Assembly: GCA_036645575.1 (NCBI GenBank)
Contig: JAVXNW010000002.1
Location: 26,659-90,658 of the forward strand
Length of the DNA stretch: 64,000 nt
Direction: 5' to 3'
Source: JAVXNW01 sp036645575
Lineage (GTDB): Bacteria > Bacillota > Clostridia > Christensenellales > Aristaeellaceae
Positions 14,680 to 22,229 of the stretch are shown in pieces. Below the pieces are notes generated by a model. That model made no database searches. It was not told the DNA's origin and worked only from the letters and a program-made list of their open reading frames with translations. Made by a program: the position numbers and the translations under genes. Numbering within the stretch: the first letter of the stretch is position 1; each line of letters opens with the position of its first letter.

Positions 14680-16830
14680 ATGAGCAGTTATGAACAGGAA
14701 CTTGTCCGGGAGCGCATCTATATGGCCGACGTCCAGCAATTGCTGCTCGCGGTGATTGACCAAGCGCGCGGGGACGTCGCCGCGCACGACGAGACGATCC
14801 ACGCCATGCTCTCTGACGCGTGGGCGGAATTGCGCACGAAGCCTACCGCGCTGTCCACGCAGGACTTAGAGCAGCTGTCCAGCGAACTGAATACGACGCT
14901 TGCGCGCAAGGCGCTGCGCGCACAGCTTAAGGGGCACTATGACCGCATGGTGCTCAGCCCCTTTTTCGGCCGTGTGGATTTTGCCGAGGGCGAAAACCCG
15001 CCGGAGCGCATAAACATCGGCCTGTACAGCCTGCAAGACGCGCAGGGCCATCTGGTGGTCAACGACTGGCGCGCGCCCATCTGCACGCTGTATTACGACG
15101 CGACGCCGGGCAAGGTGCGCTACGACAGCCCCTCGGGCGTGATCAGCGGCCTCATGACGCGCAAGCGCCAGTACCGCGTGCAGGACGGAAAATTGCTCTT
15201 TTTTGTGGACACCGACCTGTCCATTGACGACTCGCTCCTGCTCGACATCCTGTCGCGCGCGACCACGCGCCGCATGCGCTCGATCGTCTCGACCATTCAG
15301 CGCGAGCAGAACCTCGCCATCCGCAAGGAGGACGCGCAGGTGCTGATCGTCGTGGGCAGCGCGGGCTCGGGAAAGACCTCCATCGCCATGCACCGCATCG
15401 CCTACCTGCTGTTTCACCAAAAAAGCGCGCTTGACGCCAGCCGCGTCGCGGTGCTCTCCCCCGGCAGCGCCTTTACCGACTACATCTCAACCGTGCTTCC
15501 CGATCTGGGCGAAGAAAACACGCACGCCTTTACGCTCCCAGAAGTGCTCAAAAAGATGCTGGGGCTTGAAATCGAGACGCCGCTTAAGCAAAATGAAAAG
15601 CTGATCGCGGGCGACTCCCTTCGCGTAAGGAGCGTACAGTACAAGTGCGGCGCGGCGTTTTCGCATTCGCTCGACCACTTTGCCGAGGGTTTTCGCAATA
15701 TGGGGCCACAATTCGCGACCCTGTCGCTGGGCAAGCACCGGTTGTGCGAAAAGCAGGAGCTCGAGCGCATGTACCGGATCGAGTTCCGGCTGCTCAACCC
15801 CGCGCTGCGCCTGACCCGGCTGAAGACGATATTGCAAAGCCGCCTAGACGACTGGAGCCGCTCGCTCTCCCAGCAGTACGAGCGGCGACTCACCAAGGAT
15901 TACAGGGGCCTCGATCTTTCGATGGCGACCCGCATGGCGGTCTCCCAGCAGCTAAAGCCGGTGCGCAAGAAGATGAACCAGATGCTCGACATCGACCCGC
16001 TTTCGCTCTACGCGCAGGCGCTCGAAGGCGCGCCCGATGGCCTTGACGAGGCCGCGCGCCAGAATGCGGACGCGCGCACCATCTGGTGGGAGGACGCGCC
16101 CGGCATCGCCTACCTGCAACTGCTGATGGGCTTTGCGCCGCCCGACAAGCACATATTGCACCTGCTGATCGACGAGGCGCAGGACTACCCCGACGTCGCC
16201 ATGCGCCTGCTCGCGGCGCTCTATCCTTCCGCGCATGTGACGCTGCTCGGCGACCCCAACCAGCGCACCGCGCCCGGCCTGGACGCGTGCGACCCGCGCA
16301 CGTGGGGCGATTGCTTTGGCAAGCCGGATGCGAATCTCATCACGCTCAGCAAGTGCTACCGCTCGACGGTCCCGATCATGCGCCTGTGCCATGCGCTCGT
16401 CCCTGCGGCGGGCGGAACCGGCTTTGGCCGGGACGGGCAGGAACCGCTGATCACGGTGTTTGACGAGTCCCAGCTATCGGGCACCTTGGCCGCATGGCAG
16501 GCTGACCCGGCCATTCGCTCGATTGCGGTGATCACGCGCAGCCAGGCGCAGGCCGTGAGCCTCAGCAAGAAATTGCCCGGATGCCTGCTGCTGACCGGCG
16601 CGCCCGGCGACATGCTGCCGGACAACCAATGCCTCGTCGCGGCCAGCTATCACCTGATGAAGGGCCTCGAGTTCGACGCGGTCGCGGTGATCTGGCCGGA
16701 CTGCGCGTTGACGGAAGACGAAAAGCGCAGGCTCTACACCGCCTGTTCGCGGTCTCTGCACCGGTTGTGCCTGATGACCGAGGGCGCACTTTTTCAAGCA
16801 TTGGAGAAAAACAACCATGAATCCGTGTGA
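14680..16830 (+). CDS. helD: HelD-like UvrD-family helicase
   Basis: A 716-residue superfamily 1 ATPase close to HelD, which frees and recycles stalled RNA polymerase in Gram-positive bacteria. The N-terminal region (ELVRERIYMADVQQLLLAVI) is helical and coiled-coil-like, as in HelD. The Walker A motif is VVGSAGSGKTSIAMHRIAYL near residue 225 and Walker B is LLIDEAQDYP near 497. Later helicase motifs include LGDPNQRTAPG and LSKCYRSTVPIM. The chosen ATG at 14680 has AGAAGGAGG seven bases upstream; in-frame sequence further upstream includes the promoter. It heads a four-gene operon: the next gene starts inside its last 14 bp. Confidence 0.87.
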   Translation: MSSYEQELVRERIYMADVQQLLLAVIDQARGDVAAHDETIHAMLSDAWAELRTKPTALSTQDLEQLSSELNTTLARKALRAQLKGHYDRMVLSPFFGRVDFAEGENPPERINIGLYSLQDAQGHLVVNDWRAPICTLYYDATPGKVRYDSPSGVISGLMTRKRQYRVQDGKLLFFVDTDLSIDDSLLLDILSRATTRRMRSIVSTIQREQNLAIRKEDAQVLIVVGSAGSGKTSIAMHRIAYLLFHQKSALDASRVAVLSPGSAFTDYISTVLPDLGEENTHAFTLPEVLKKMLGLEIETPLKQNEKLIAGDSLRVRSVQYKCGAAFSHSLDHFAEGFRNMGPQFATLSLGKHRLCEKQELERMYRIEFRLLNPALRLTRLKTILQSRLDDWSRSLSQQYERRLTKDYRGLDLSMATRMAVSQQLKPVRKKMNQMLDIDPLSLYAQALEGAPDGLDEAARQNADARTIWWEDAPGIAYLQLLMGFAPPDKHILHLLIDEAQDYPDVAMRLLAALYPSAHVTLLGDPNQRTAPGLDACDPRTWGDCFGKPDANLITLSKCYRSTVPIMRLCHALVPAAGGTGFGRDGQEPLITVFDESQLSGTLAAWQADPAIRSIAVITRSQAQAVSLSKKLPGCLLLTGAPGDMLPDNQCLVAASYHLMKGLEFDAVAVIWPDCALTEDEKRRLYTACSRSLHRLCLMTEGALFQALEKNNHESV

Positions 16831-18127
16831 GACACACACCTATGACCTCGTCATTATCGGCGGCGGCGCATCCGGGATGGTCGCCGCCCTTTCGGCCAAG
16901 AAGGCGCGCCCCGATCTGTCGGTGGCGCTGCTCGAGCGGCAGGCGCGCGTGGGGCGCAAGCTGCTCGCGACCGGCAACGGCCGGTGCAATTTGACCAACC
17001 GCGCGGCGGGCGACCTGCATCACTACCACGGAAGTGCCTACCTGGCGCGCACAGCGCTCACCCGGTTTGACCCGGATGCAGTGCGCGCCTTTTTCGCGCA
17101 AATCGGCCTTGAGACGATCCCCGACGAGGCGGGACGCTACTACCCGCTGAGCGATCAGGCGGCGTCGGTGGTGGACGTGTTGCGCCTGTCGCTTGACGAG
17201 ATGGGCGTCGCGCTGTGGACTGGTTTTGAGGTCAAGCGCTTGGACGCTAATCGCGCGGACTTTGTGGAAAAGGTCGGCGCGACGAGCGTAGCGGCAAAGG
17301 CGGGCGCGGGCTTTATCGCCCACGCGGCGGACGGGCGGCAGGTGCGCGCCCGGCGGGTGATCCTGTGCTGCGGAGGGCCGGCCGGCGAAAAGCTGGGCGG
17401 GTCAAGCGCGGGGCACAAATTGCTCGAGGCGCTGGGGCATCCGGTCACGCCTTGCCTTGCGGCGCTTGCGCAGCTGAAGACGCCGCCCGATCTTGTGCGC
17501 GCGCTCAAGGGGATCAAGCTGCGCGGGACGCTCGCGCTTTTAGAGGACGGAAGGCAAGTCAAGGCCGAATGCGGCGAAGTGCTGTTTGCCGACTACGGGC
17601 TGACCGGCATTGCGGCGATGGCGCTTGCGCGGCGCGCGGGCGAGGGGCTTCAAAAGGGGCGCGCGATGAGCGTGCGCATGACGCTCCTTGAGATGAGCGC
17701 GCAATCGCTCCTCTTGCGGCGCGATCAATTGCCGGCGCGGCTGCTGGACGACTTTTTGACCGGGCTATTGCCCAAGCGCCTTGCGCAGACCGCGCTCAAG
17801 CTTGCGGGCATTTTCCCCCTCACCCGGGCGGCGGGCACGCTCACCCCGGCGGAGGCGGCGTCGCTTTCGCGCGTGCTGAACGGTTGGACGCTGCCCATCA
17901 CCGGCACGCAGGGCTTTGACAGCGCGCAGGTGACCGCAGGCGGCGCGGCGGGTCAGTATTTTGATGTGGATACGCTTGAATCGACGCTGGTGCCCGGGCT
18001 ATATTGCGCGGGCGAGGTGCTCGATGTGGACGGAGACTGCGGCGGGTTCAACCTGCAATGGGCGTGGGCCTCGGGCCTGCTCGCGGGCGCGTGCGCCGCA
18101 CAAACGATGAAAGAGGAAAACCTATGA
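16817..18127 (+). CDS. HI0933/BaiN-family flavoprotein
   Basis: A 436-residue NAD(P)/FAD-dependent oxidoreductase of the HI0933 family, which includes the bile-acid enzyme BaiN. The FAD-binding N-terminus is YDLVIIGGGASGMVAALSAK, followed by the family hallmark VGRKLLATGNGRCNLTN. Further family motifs are GGSSAGHKLLEALGH, and GLYCAGEVLDVDGDCGGFNL near the C-terminus, which closes the FAD site. Its start lies within helD and its stop overlaps the next gene by 4 bp. The reaction is not established for most members; the name BaiN does not prove bile-acid activity here. Confidence 0.9.
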   Translation: MNPCETHTYDLVIIGGGASGMVAALSAKKARPDLSVALLERQARVGRKLLATGNGRCNLTNRAAGDLHHYHGSAYLARTALTRFDPDAVRAFFAQIGLETIPDEAGRYYPLSDQAASVVDVLRLSLDEMGVALWTGFEVKRLDANRADFVEKVGATSVAAKAGAGFIAHAADGRQVRARRVILCCGGPAGEKLGGSSAGHKLLEALGHPVTPCLAALAQLKTPPDLVRALKGIKLRGTLALLEDGRQVKAECGEVLFADYGLTGIAAMALARRAGEGLQKGRAMSVRMTLLEMSAQSLLLRRDQLPARLLDDFLTGLLPKRLAQTALKLAGIFPLTRAAGTLTPAEAASLSRVLNGWTLPITGTQGFDSAQVTAGGAAGQYFDVDTLESTLVPGLYCAGEVLDVDGDCGGFNLQWAWASGLLAGACAAQTMKEENL

Positions 18128-19713
18128 CGACCATGCGCCTTTCGAACCTCGCGTGCGCGCTAGACGCGCCCCTTTCCCAGCCGGAGCGCATTGCCCTTGG
18201 CGCGCTCAACCTCAAACCCGGCGAGCTGCTGGCGGCGCGGCTGATCAAAAAATCGGTGGACGCGCGCGACAAGGGCGCGCTGCATCTGGTGCTGACGATC
18301 GATGTGGACATTGCGCCAAGCGTGAACCTTTCCGCGCTGCGCCCATCGCGCGGGGCGACGCTTTCGGCTGTCGAGCGCGTCAGCTATGCGCTTGCGACCG
18401 GCACGCCGCCCATCAAGCGGCCGGTGGTCGTGGGCTTTGGCCCGGCCGGGCTGTTTGCGGCGCTGGCGCTTGCGCGGGCGGGGCTTAAGCCGATCGTGCT
18501 CGAGCGCGGAAAGTCGGTCGATGCGCGCGCGCGCGACGTCGAAACCTTCTGGCAATCCGGCGCGCTCGATCCCGAGTCCAACGTCCAGTTCGGCGAGGGC
18601 GGCGCGGGCGCGTTTTCGGACGGAAAGCTCAATACCGGCATCTCCGACCCGCGCTGCGCGTTTATCTTAAACACGCTGTGCGAGCACGGCGCGCCGGAGG
18701 AAATTCTGTATACCGCCAAGCCCCACGTGGGCACCGACCGCCTGCCGGGCGTGGTGCGCGCCATTCGCGAGGAAATCATCGCCTTGGGCGGCGAAGTGCG
18801 GTTTGAGGAAAAACTCACCGGGCTGCTCATCCAAGGCGGCGCCTTGCGCGGCGCCCAGACGCAGCGCGCGACCATCGAGACAAACGACCTGATCCTCGCG
18901 GTCGGGCACAGCGCGCGCGACACGTTTGAGTGGCTGCATCAGGCGGGCATCCCGATGGTCGCCAAGGCCTTCTCGATCGGCGCGCGCATCGAGCACGCGC
19001 AAAAGATGATCGACCTTGCGCAATACGGCCGCGCGGCGGGTCATCCGGCGCTGGGCGCGGCGGACTACAAGCTGAGCGCGCGCACCCGATCGGGGCGCGG
19101 CGTGTACACCTTTTGCATGTGTCCGGGCGGCACGGTGGTCGCGGCGGCGTCGGAGAATGGGTGCCTGGCGACCAACGGCATGAGCGTATTTGCGCGAAAC
19201 GGCGTGAACGCCAACAGCGCGCTGCTCGTCTCGGTCGATCCCGGCGACTTTGGCACGGGCGCGCTTGACGGCGTCCGCTTTCAGCGCGCGTGGGAGCGCG
19301 CGGCGTTTGCGCTGGGCGGAGGCGACTATCGCGCCCCGGCGCAGCGCGTGAGCGACTTCATGAGCGGCATTGCCTCGCGCGACGCGGGCGACGTCGCGCC
19401 CTCCTACCGCCCGGGCGTCACCTACGCCAACCTCGCGGACTGCCTGCCCGGCTTTGCGGTGCAGGCGATGCGGGAGGGCCTGGCCGCGATGGACAGGCGG
19501 CTCAAGGGCTTTGCCAGCCCCGGCGCGATCCTGACGGGCGTTGAGACGCGCTCGTCCTCGCCGCTTCGCATCACGCGGGACGAGCGCTGCATGTCCTCTT
19601 GCGCGGGATTGTACCCGTCGGGCGAGGGCGCGGGGTACGCGGGCGGCATCCTGTCGGCGGCGGTGGACGGGCTTCGGTGCGCGGAAGCGCTGATTGAAAG
19701 GAGCCGGACGTAG
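18124..19713 (+). CDS. FAD-dependent oxidoreductase (COG2509 type)
   Basis: About 529 residues. The N-terminal hundred residues form a small substrate or RNA-like domain (IALGALNLKPGELLAARLIK, KSVDARDKGALHLVLTIDVD), typical of COG2509 proteins. The FAD domain begins RPVVVGFGPAGLFAALALAR, and VQFGEGGAGAFSDGKLNTGI is the family signature. CMCPGGTVVAAASENGCLAT and GLYPSGEGAGYAGGILSAAV complete the FAD-binding elements. The ATG at 18124 overlaps the upstream stop (ATGA). It is often encoded beside general housekeeping genes; the physiological substrate is unknown. Two flavoproteins in one operon suggest a shared redox or tRNA/nucleotide-related task, but this is inference. Confidence 0.88.
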   Translation: MTTMRLSNLACALDAPLSQPERIALGALNLKPGELLAARLIKKSVDARDKGALHLVLTIDVDIAPSVNLSALRPSRGATLSAVERVSYALATGTPPIKRPVVVGFGPAGLFAALALARAGLKPIVLERGKSVDARARDVETFWQSGALDPESNVQFGEGGAGAFSDGKLNTGISDPRCAFILNTLCEHGAPEEILYTAKPHVGTDRLPGVVRAIREEIIALGGEVRFEEKLTGLLIQGGALRGAQTQRATIETNDLILAVGHSARDTFEWLHQAGIPMVAKAFSIGARIEHAQKMIDLAQYGRAAGHPALGAADYKLSARTRSGRGVYTFCMCPGGTVVAAASENGCLATNGMSVFARNGVNANSALLVSVDPGDFGTGALDGVRFQRAWERAAFALGGGDYRAPAQRVSDFMSGIASRDAGDVAPSYRPGVTYANLADCLPGFAVQAMREGLAAMDRRLKGFASPGAILTGVETRSSSPLRITRDERCMSSCAGLYPSGEGAGYAGGILSAAVDGLRCAEALIERSRT

Positions 19714-20910
19714 ATGGTGGCTTGGATCAATCAAAACGCGGGGGTCGCGCTGGTGCTTTCGGCGCTATTGGTGGCGCTGGTGCTGGGCGGCATCCTCTAT
19801 GTGCGCCTGCGCCGGATCGAGCGCGCGATGAACGAGCGCCTTGCCGGGTCGGAAAAGTTCAGGCGGCGTCAGTACGCGGATCTGGTCGAGCGCGTGGACC
19901 GCAGCAACGAGCGGCTGAACCACGACTTGCAGATGGTGAACCAGCTGATGACGGTGAACGCGCAAAGCGGCGAGGAGCGCATCGACCGGCTGCTCGAGCG
20001 CATGAGCATGGCGCTTGAACAGCAGCAAAAGCAGATGACCGAGATGCGCGGGGCGGTGGACGCGCAGCTCAAGACCACGCTGGAGACGCGGCTGGGCGAG
20101 TCGTTTCGGCAGGTCAGCGAGCAACTGGAGCGCGTGTACAAGGGACTTGGCGAGATGCAGACGCTGGCGGGCGGCGTGGGCGACCTCAAGCGGATGCTCG
20201 CGGGCGTCAAGACGCGCGGCGTGTGGGGCGAGGTGCGCCTGGCGGCGCTGCTTGAGGATAGCCTGACGAGCGATCAGTATTTGGTCAACACGCCGGTCGA
20301 GCCGGGCGGCAAGGAGCGCGTCGAGTTCGCAGTCAAATTGCCGGGCAAGATCGACGGACAGCCCGTCCTCCTGCCCATTGACGCGAAGTTCCCGCAGGAG
20401 GACTACCAGCGGCTGATCGACGCGCAGGTTTCAGGCGACCGCGCGGCGAGCGAGCAAAGCGCGCTGGCGCTTGAAAAGGCGCTGCTCACCGAGGGTAAGC
20501 GCATCTCCGACAAGTACATCCGGGTTCCGCACACGACCGATTTCGCGGTGCTGTTTCTGCCGATCGAGGGCCTGTACGCCGAGGCGCTCAGGCGTCCCGA
20601 GCTTCAAAACAAGCTGCACACCCAGTATCGCGTGCTGCTGTCCGGCCCCGCGACGCTGTCGGCGCTGCTCAACAGCCTGCAAATGGGCTTCAAGACGCTC
20701 GCGGTCGAGCAGCGCTCAGAGGAGATCTGGCGGCTGCTGGGCGCGGTGCGCGGCGAGTTCTTGAAATTCGGCGAGGCGCTCGACCGCACCCGCCAGCGGC
20801 TGGATCTGGCCGGGCAGGACCTAGACGCCGCGTCCACCCGCACCCGCCAGATCACCCGCCAACTCGCCAAGGTGGAAGAAATGCCGGTGCCCGAGGACTG
20901 GAAGGGCTAG
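19714..20910 (+). CDS. rmuC: DNA recombination protein RmuC
   Basis: A 398-residue membrane-anchored protein thought to limit recombination at inverted repeats. An N-terminal helix (VALVLSALLVALVLGGILYV) is followed by a long coiled coil (about residues 30-150). The RmuC nuclease-like domain then starts near ARVKTRGVWGEVRLAALLED (here AGVKTRGVWGEVRLAALLED). It contains LLPIDAKFPQEDYQRLIDAQ, whose PIDAKFP is the family hallmark, and DFAVLFLPIEGLYAEAL. The ATG follows the upstream stop directly (TAGATG) with AAAGGAG upstream. The last 22 bases, including the stop, are repeated just after the gene. Confidence 0.93.
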   Translation: MVAWINQNAGVALVLSALLVALVLGGILYVRLRRIERAMNERLAGSEKFRRRQYADLVERVDRSNERLNHDLQMVNQLMTVNAQSGEERIDRLLERMSMALEQQQKQMTEMRGAVDAQLKTTLETRLGESFRQVSEQLERVYKGLGEMQTLAGGVGDLKRMLAGVKTRGVWGEVRLAALLEDSLTSDQYLVNTPVEPGGKERVEFAVKLPGKIDGQPVLLPIDAKFPQEDYQRLIDAQVSGDRAASEQSALALEKALLTEGKRISDKYIRVPHTTDFAVLFLPIEGLYAEALRRPELQNKLHTQYRVLLSGPATLSALLNSLQMGFKTLAVEQRSEEIWRLLGAVRGEFLKFGEALDRTRQRLDLAGQDLDAASTRTRQITRQLAKVEEMPVPEDWKG

Positions 20911-20985
20911 AAAAGCGATGCGCTTTTTCGATGCCCGAGGACTGGAAGGGCTAGCAATGCGATGCGCTTTTTCGATGCCCGAGGC
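20889..20985. repeat. 44-bp tandem duplication of the rmuC 3' end
   Basis: Unit one (20889-20932) holds the last rmuC codons, the stop and AAAAGCGATGCGCTTTTTCGAT. Unit two (20933-20976) repeats it with AAAA changed to CAAT. A third copy begins at 20977 and stops after nine bases. In unit one, AAAAGCG and CGCTTTT form a small hairpin with a T run; in unit two the stem is damaged. Confidence 0.9.
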
Positions 20986-21011
20986 TTAATGCGCTGCCTT
21001 GAATCCTTCAT

Positions 21012-21059
21012 AAACACGGGACGATGTCATGGTAAAATGGCGTCGTCCCGTGTTTTTTT
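21012..21059 (+). terminator. Terminator of the helD-rmuC operon
   Basis: A 13-bp stem, AAACACGGGACGA (21012-21024) with TCGTCCCGTGTTT (21043-21055), ends in a run of seven T. Confidence 0.92.
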
Positions 21060-21194
21060 CCCGCCGTCACGCTTGATCCCCTCTTTTTACCGCAGAAGCT
21101 GCTGCTCTTGCTGGTCGGCCTGCTGCTTTACGCGCTTTGCACAGGCCTTGCGCTGCGCAAGGCGGAAAAGTCGTTTGAGGCGCTCGACCTGTAG
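21060..21194 (+). pseudogene. Orphan reading frame, probable gene remnant
   Basis: From 21060 to the TAG at 21192 one frame reads like the C-terminus of a small membrane protein: LFLPQKLLLLLVGLLLYALC, then TGLALRKAEKSFEALDL. A leucine-rich helix followed by a charged tail is unlike the shadow translations around it, and a terminator follows at once. There is no ATG, GTG or TTG with a ribosome binding site in this frame; upstream it runs into the terminator stem. I read it as a truncated gene whose 5' part was lost, perhaps together with the nearby duplication. The 20911-21271 gap otherwise holds only the repeat and two terminators. Confidence 0.3.
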
Positions 21195-21215
21195 ATCCGC
21201 CCACAACGTATAAAG

Positions 21216-21244
21216 AAGGCCTGCGGACAAAATCCGCAGGCCTT
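21216..21244. terminator. Bidirectional terminator
   Basis: AAGGCCTGCGGA (21216-21227) pairs with TCCGCAGGCCTT (21233-21244) around CAAAA, with short T runs on both sides. It lies between the orphan frame and the convergent secreted-protein gene. Confidence 0.85.
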
Positions 21245-21271
21245 TTCGTGATGAATACGCTCTTGCGTCAA

Positions 21272-21766
21272 TTACGCCACGTCGGCGGGAGAAAGGGACG
21301 CCATGATCTTCATGCCCAGTTCGCCGCTGGCTTCGTCGCCCACGAAGCTGAACACGTAGAAGCCGGCCTCGCCGTCAGAGCACATGCAGGTGGACGCGTT
21401 GACGACGTCGTAGACGATAAACGGCACGCCGTTAAACGTCACAGAGACCACGTTCTGGTAGTTCGCCGTGTCGGCCAACATCGTGTTGCCCAAGTCTTCG
21501 AGCGTCTGACCCGCGCCGTCCAGCCACTGAAGCGCCAGGAAGGTATTCGAAGCGCTGTCGGCGTAGGTCGCGAATATGCCCATGTCGGCGTCTTCTTTGG
21601 CCACTTCGCCCTCGGAGAAGGTAACCGGTAGATAGATCTTGAACGTGTCGTCACAGTTCACCCAAGCGCCTTCGTAGTCGACGTTCACCTCTTGCGTTTG
21701 TGCAACCGCACCCGCGCAGCCCAGAACCAATACCAACACCATCAGCAGGCTCGAAAGTCTTTTCAT
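21272..21766 (-). CDS. Secreted protein of unknown function, paralogue of 8808-9314
   Basis: 164 residues, signal peptide MKRLSSLLMVLVLVLGCAGA, closely matching the signal of the protein at 8808. The mature part aligns with that paralogue in the blocks VDYEGAWV, NGVPFIVYDVVNAS and GFYVFSF, and both keep a Cys-x-Cys pair after this (TCMCSDGE here, GCACADGD there). I start at the ATG at 21766, which has AGGAG ten bases upstream; an in-frame start at 21784 would overlap that site. It has a near-consensus promoter and a terminator, so it is an independent, probably abundant product. The function is unknown. Confidence 0.83.
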   Translation of the reverse strand: MKRLSSLLMVLVLVLGCAGAVAQTQEVNVDYEGAWVNCDDTFKIYLPVTFSEGEVAKEDADMGIFATYADSASNTFLALQWLDGAGQTLEDLGNTMLADTANYQNVVSVTFNGVPFIVYDVVNASTCMCSDGEAGFYVFSFVGDEASGELGMKIMASLSPADVA

Positions 21767-21814
21767 CTGTGTGTCTCTCCTCATTGTCGCTATTTTCCAA
21801 TCCGATACGACATC

Positions 21815-21843
21815 ATTATATCATCCATCCCGCGGCACGTCAA
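21815..21843 (-). promoter_or_regulatory. Near-consensus promoter
   Basis: Minus strand TTGACG (21838-21843), a 17-bp spacer, TATAAT (21815-21820). It drives the secreted protein at 21272-21766 and is similar in strength to the promoter of its paralogue. Confidence 0.88.
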
Positions 21844-21918
21844 TGCTTTTTCGCGTAACCATTGATGTAATTTTCCTGGCTTTTTCTAAGGGATCGCTGA
21901 TGAAAGAACGCGCGGGAT

Positions 21919-22167
21919 TTATTCAGCGGTTCCCTTGTTCTCTTCGCCTTTTTGCGCCTTAAACGCCTTGAACTGCTTTTTCTCTTCCTTGGCCTTTTTC
22001 TTCTTGCGCAGCGCGAGGAACTGCGAAATCGCCCACGGAACGATGCCCAGAACGACGATCGCAAGGCCGATCCATTGCAAAATTCCCAGTCCCGGATGGG
22101 AGAAGACCTCGATCACATACAGCGCGCTAAGCGCAATGAACCCGGTATAGAGCAGCTTTTCTCTCAT
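21919..22167 (-). CDS. Small two-helix membrane protein
   Basis: 82 residues with two membrane helices (LLYTGFIALSALYVIEVF and GLAIVVLGIVPWAISQFLAL) followed by a very basic cytoplasmic tail (LRKKKKAKEEKKQFKAFKAQ). I choose the ATG at 22167 with AAAGGA about ten bases upstream, rather than the GTG nine bases earlier. It is a single gene with a TATACT-type promoter near 22201. No family is recognised. The Lys-rich tail could bind nucleic acid or acidic lipids. Confidence 0.7.
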   Translation of the reverse strand: MREKLLYTGFIALSALYVIEVFSHPGLGILQWIGLAIVVLGIVPWAISQFLALRKKKKAKEEKKQFKAFKAQKGEENKGTAE

Positions 22168-22229
22168 GATGGGCACGTCCTTTCAGCCATTTGTATTTAA
22201 AGTATAGCGCAGTTGATCCAAAAGCGCAA

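Noticed and set aside
20962..21213. 84-codon plus-strand frame after rmuC
   Set aside because: It reads through a terminator stem and gives a Cys/Arg-rich shadow. The neighbouring frame with a leucine-rich helix is more protein-like but lacks a start.
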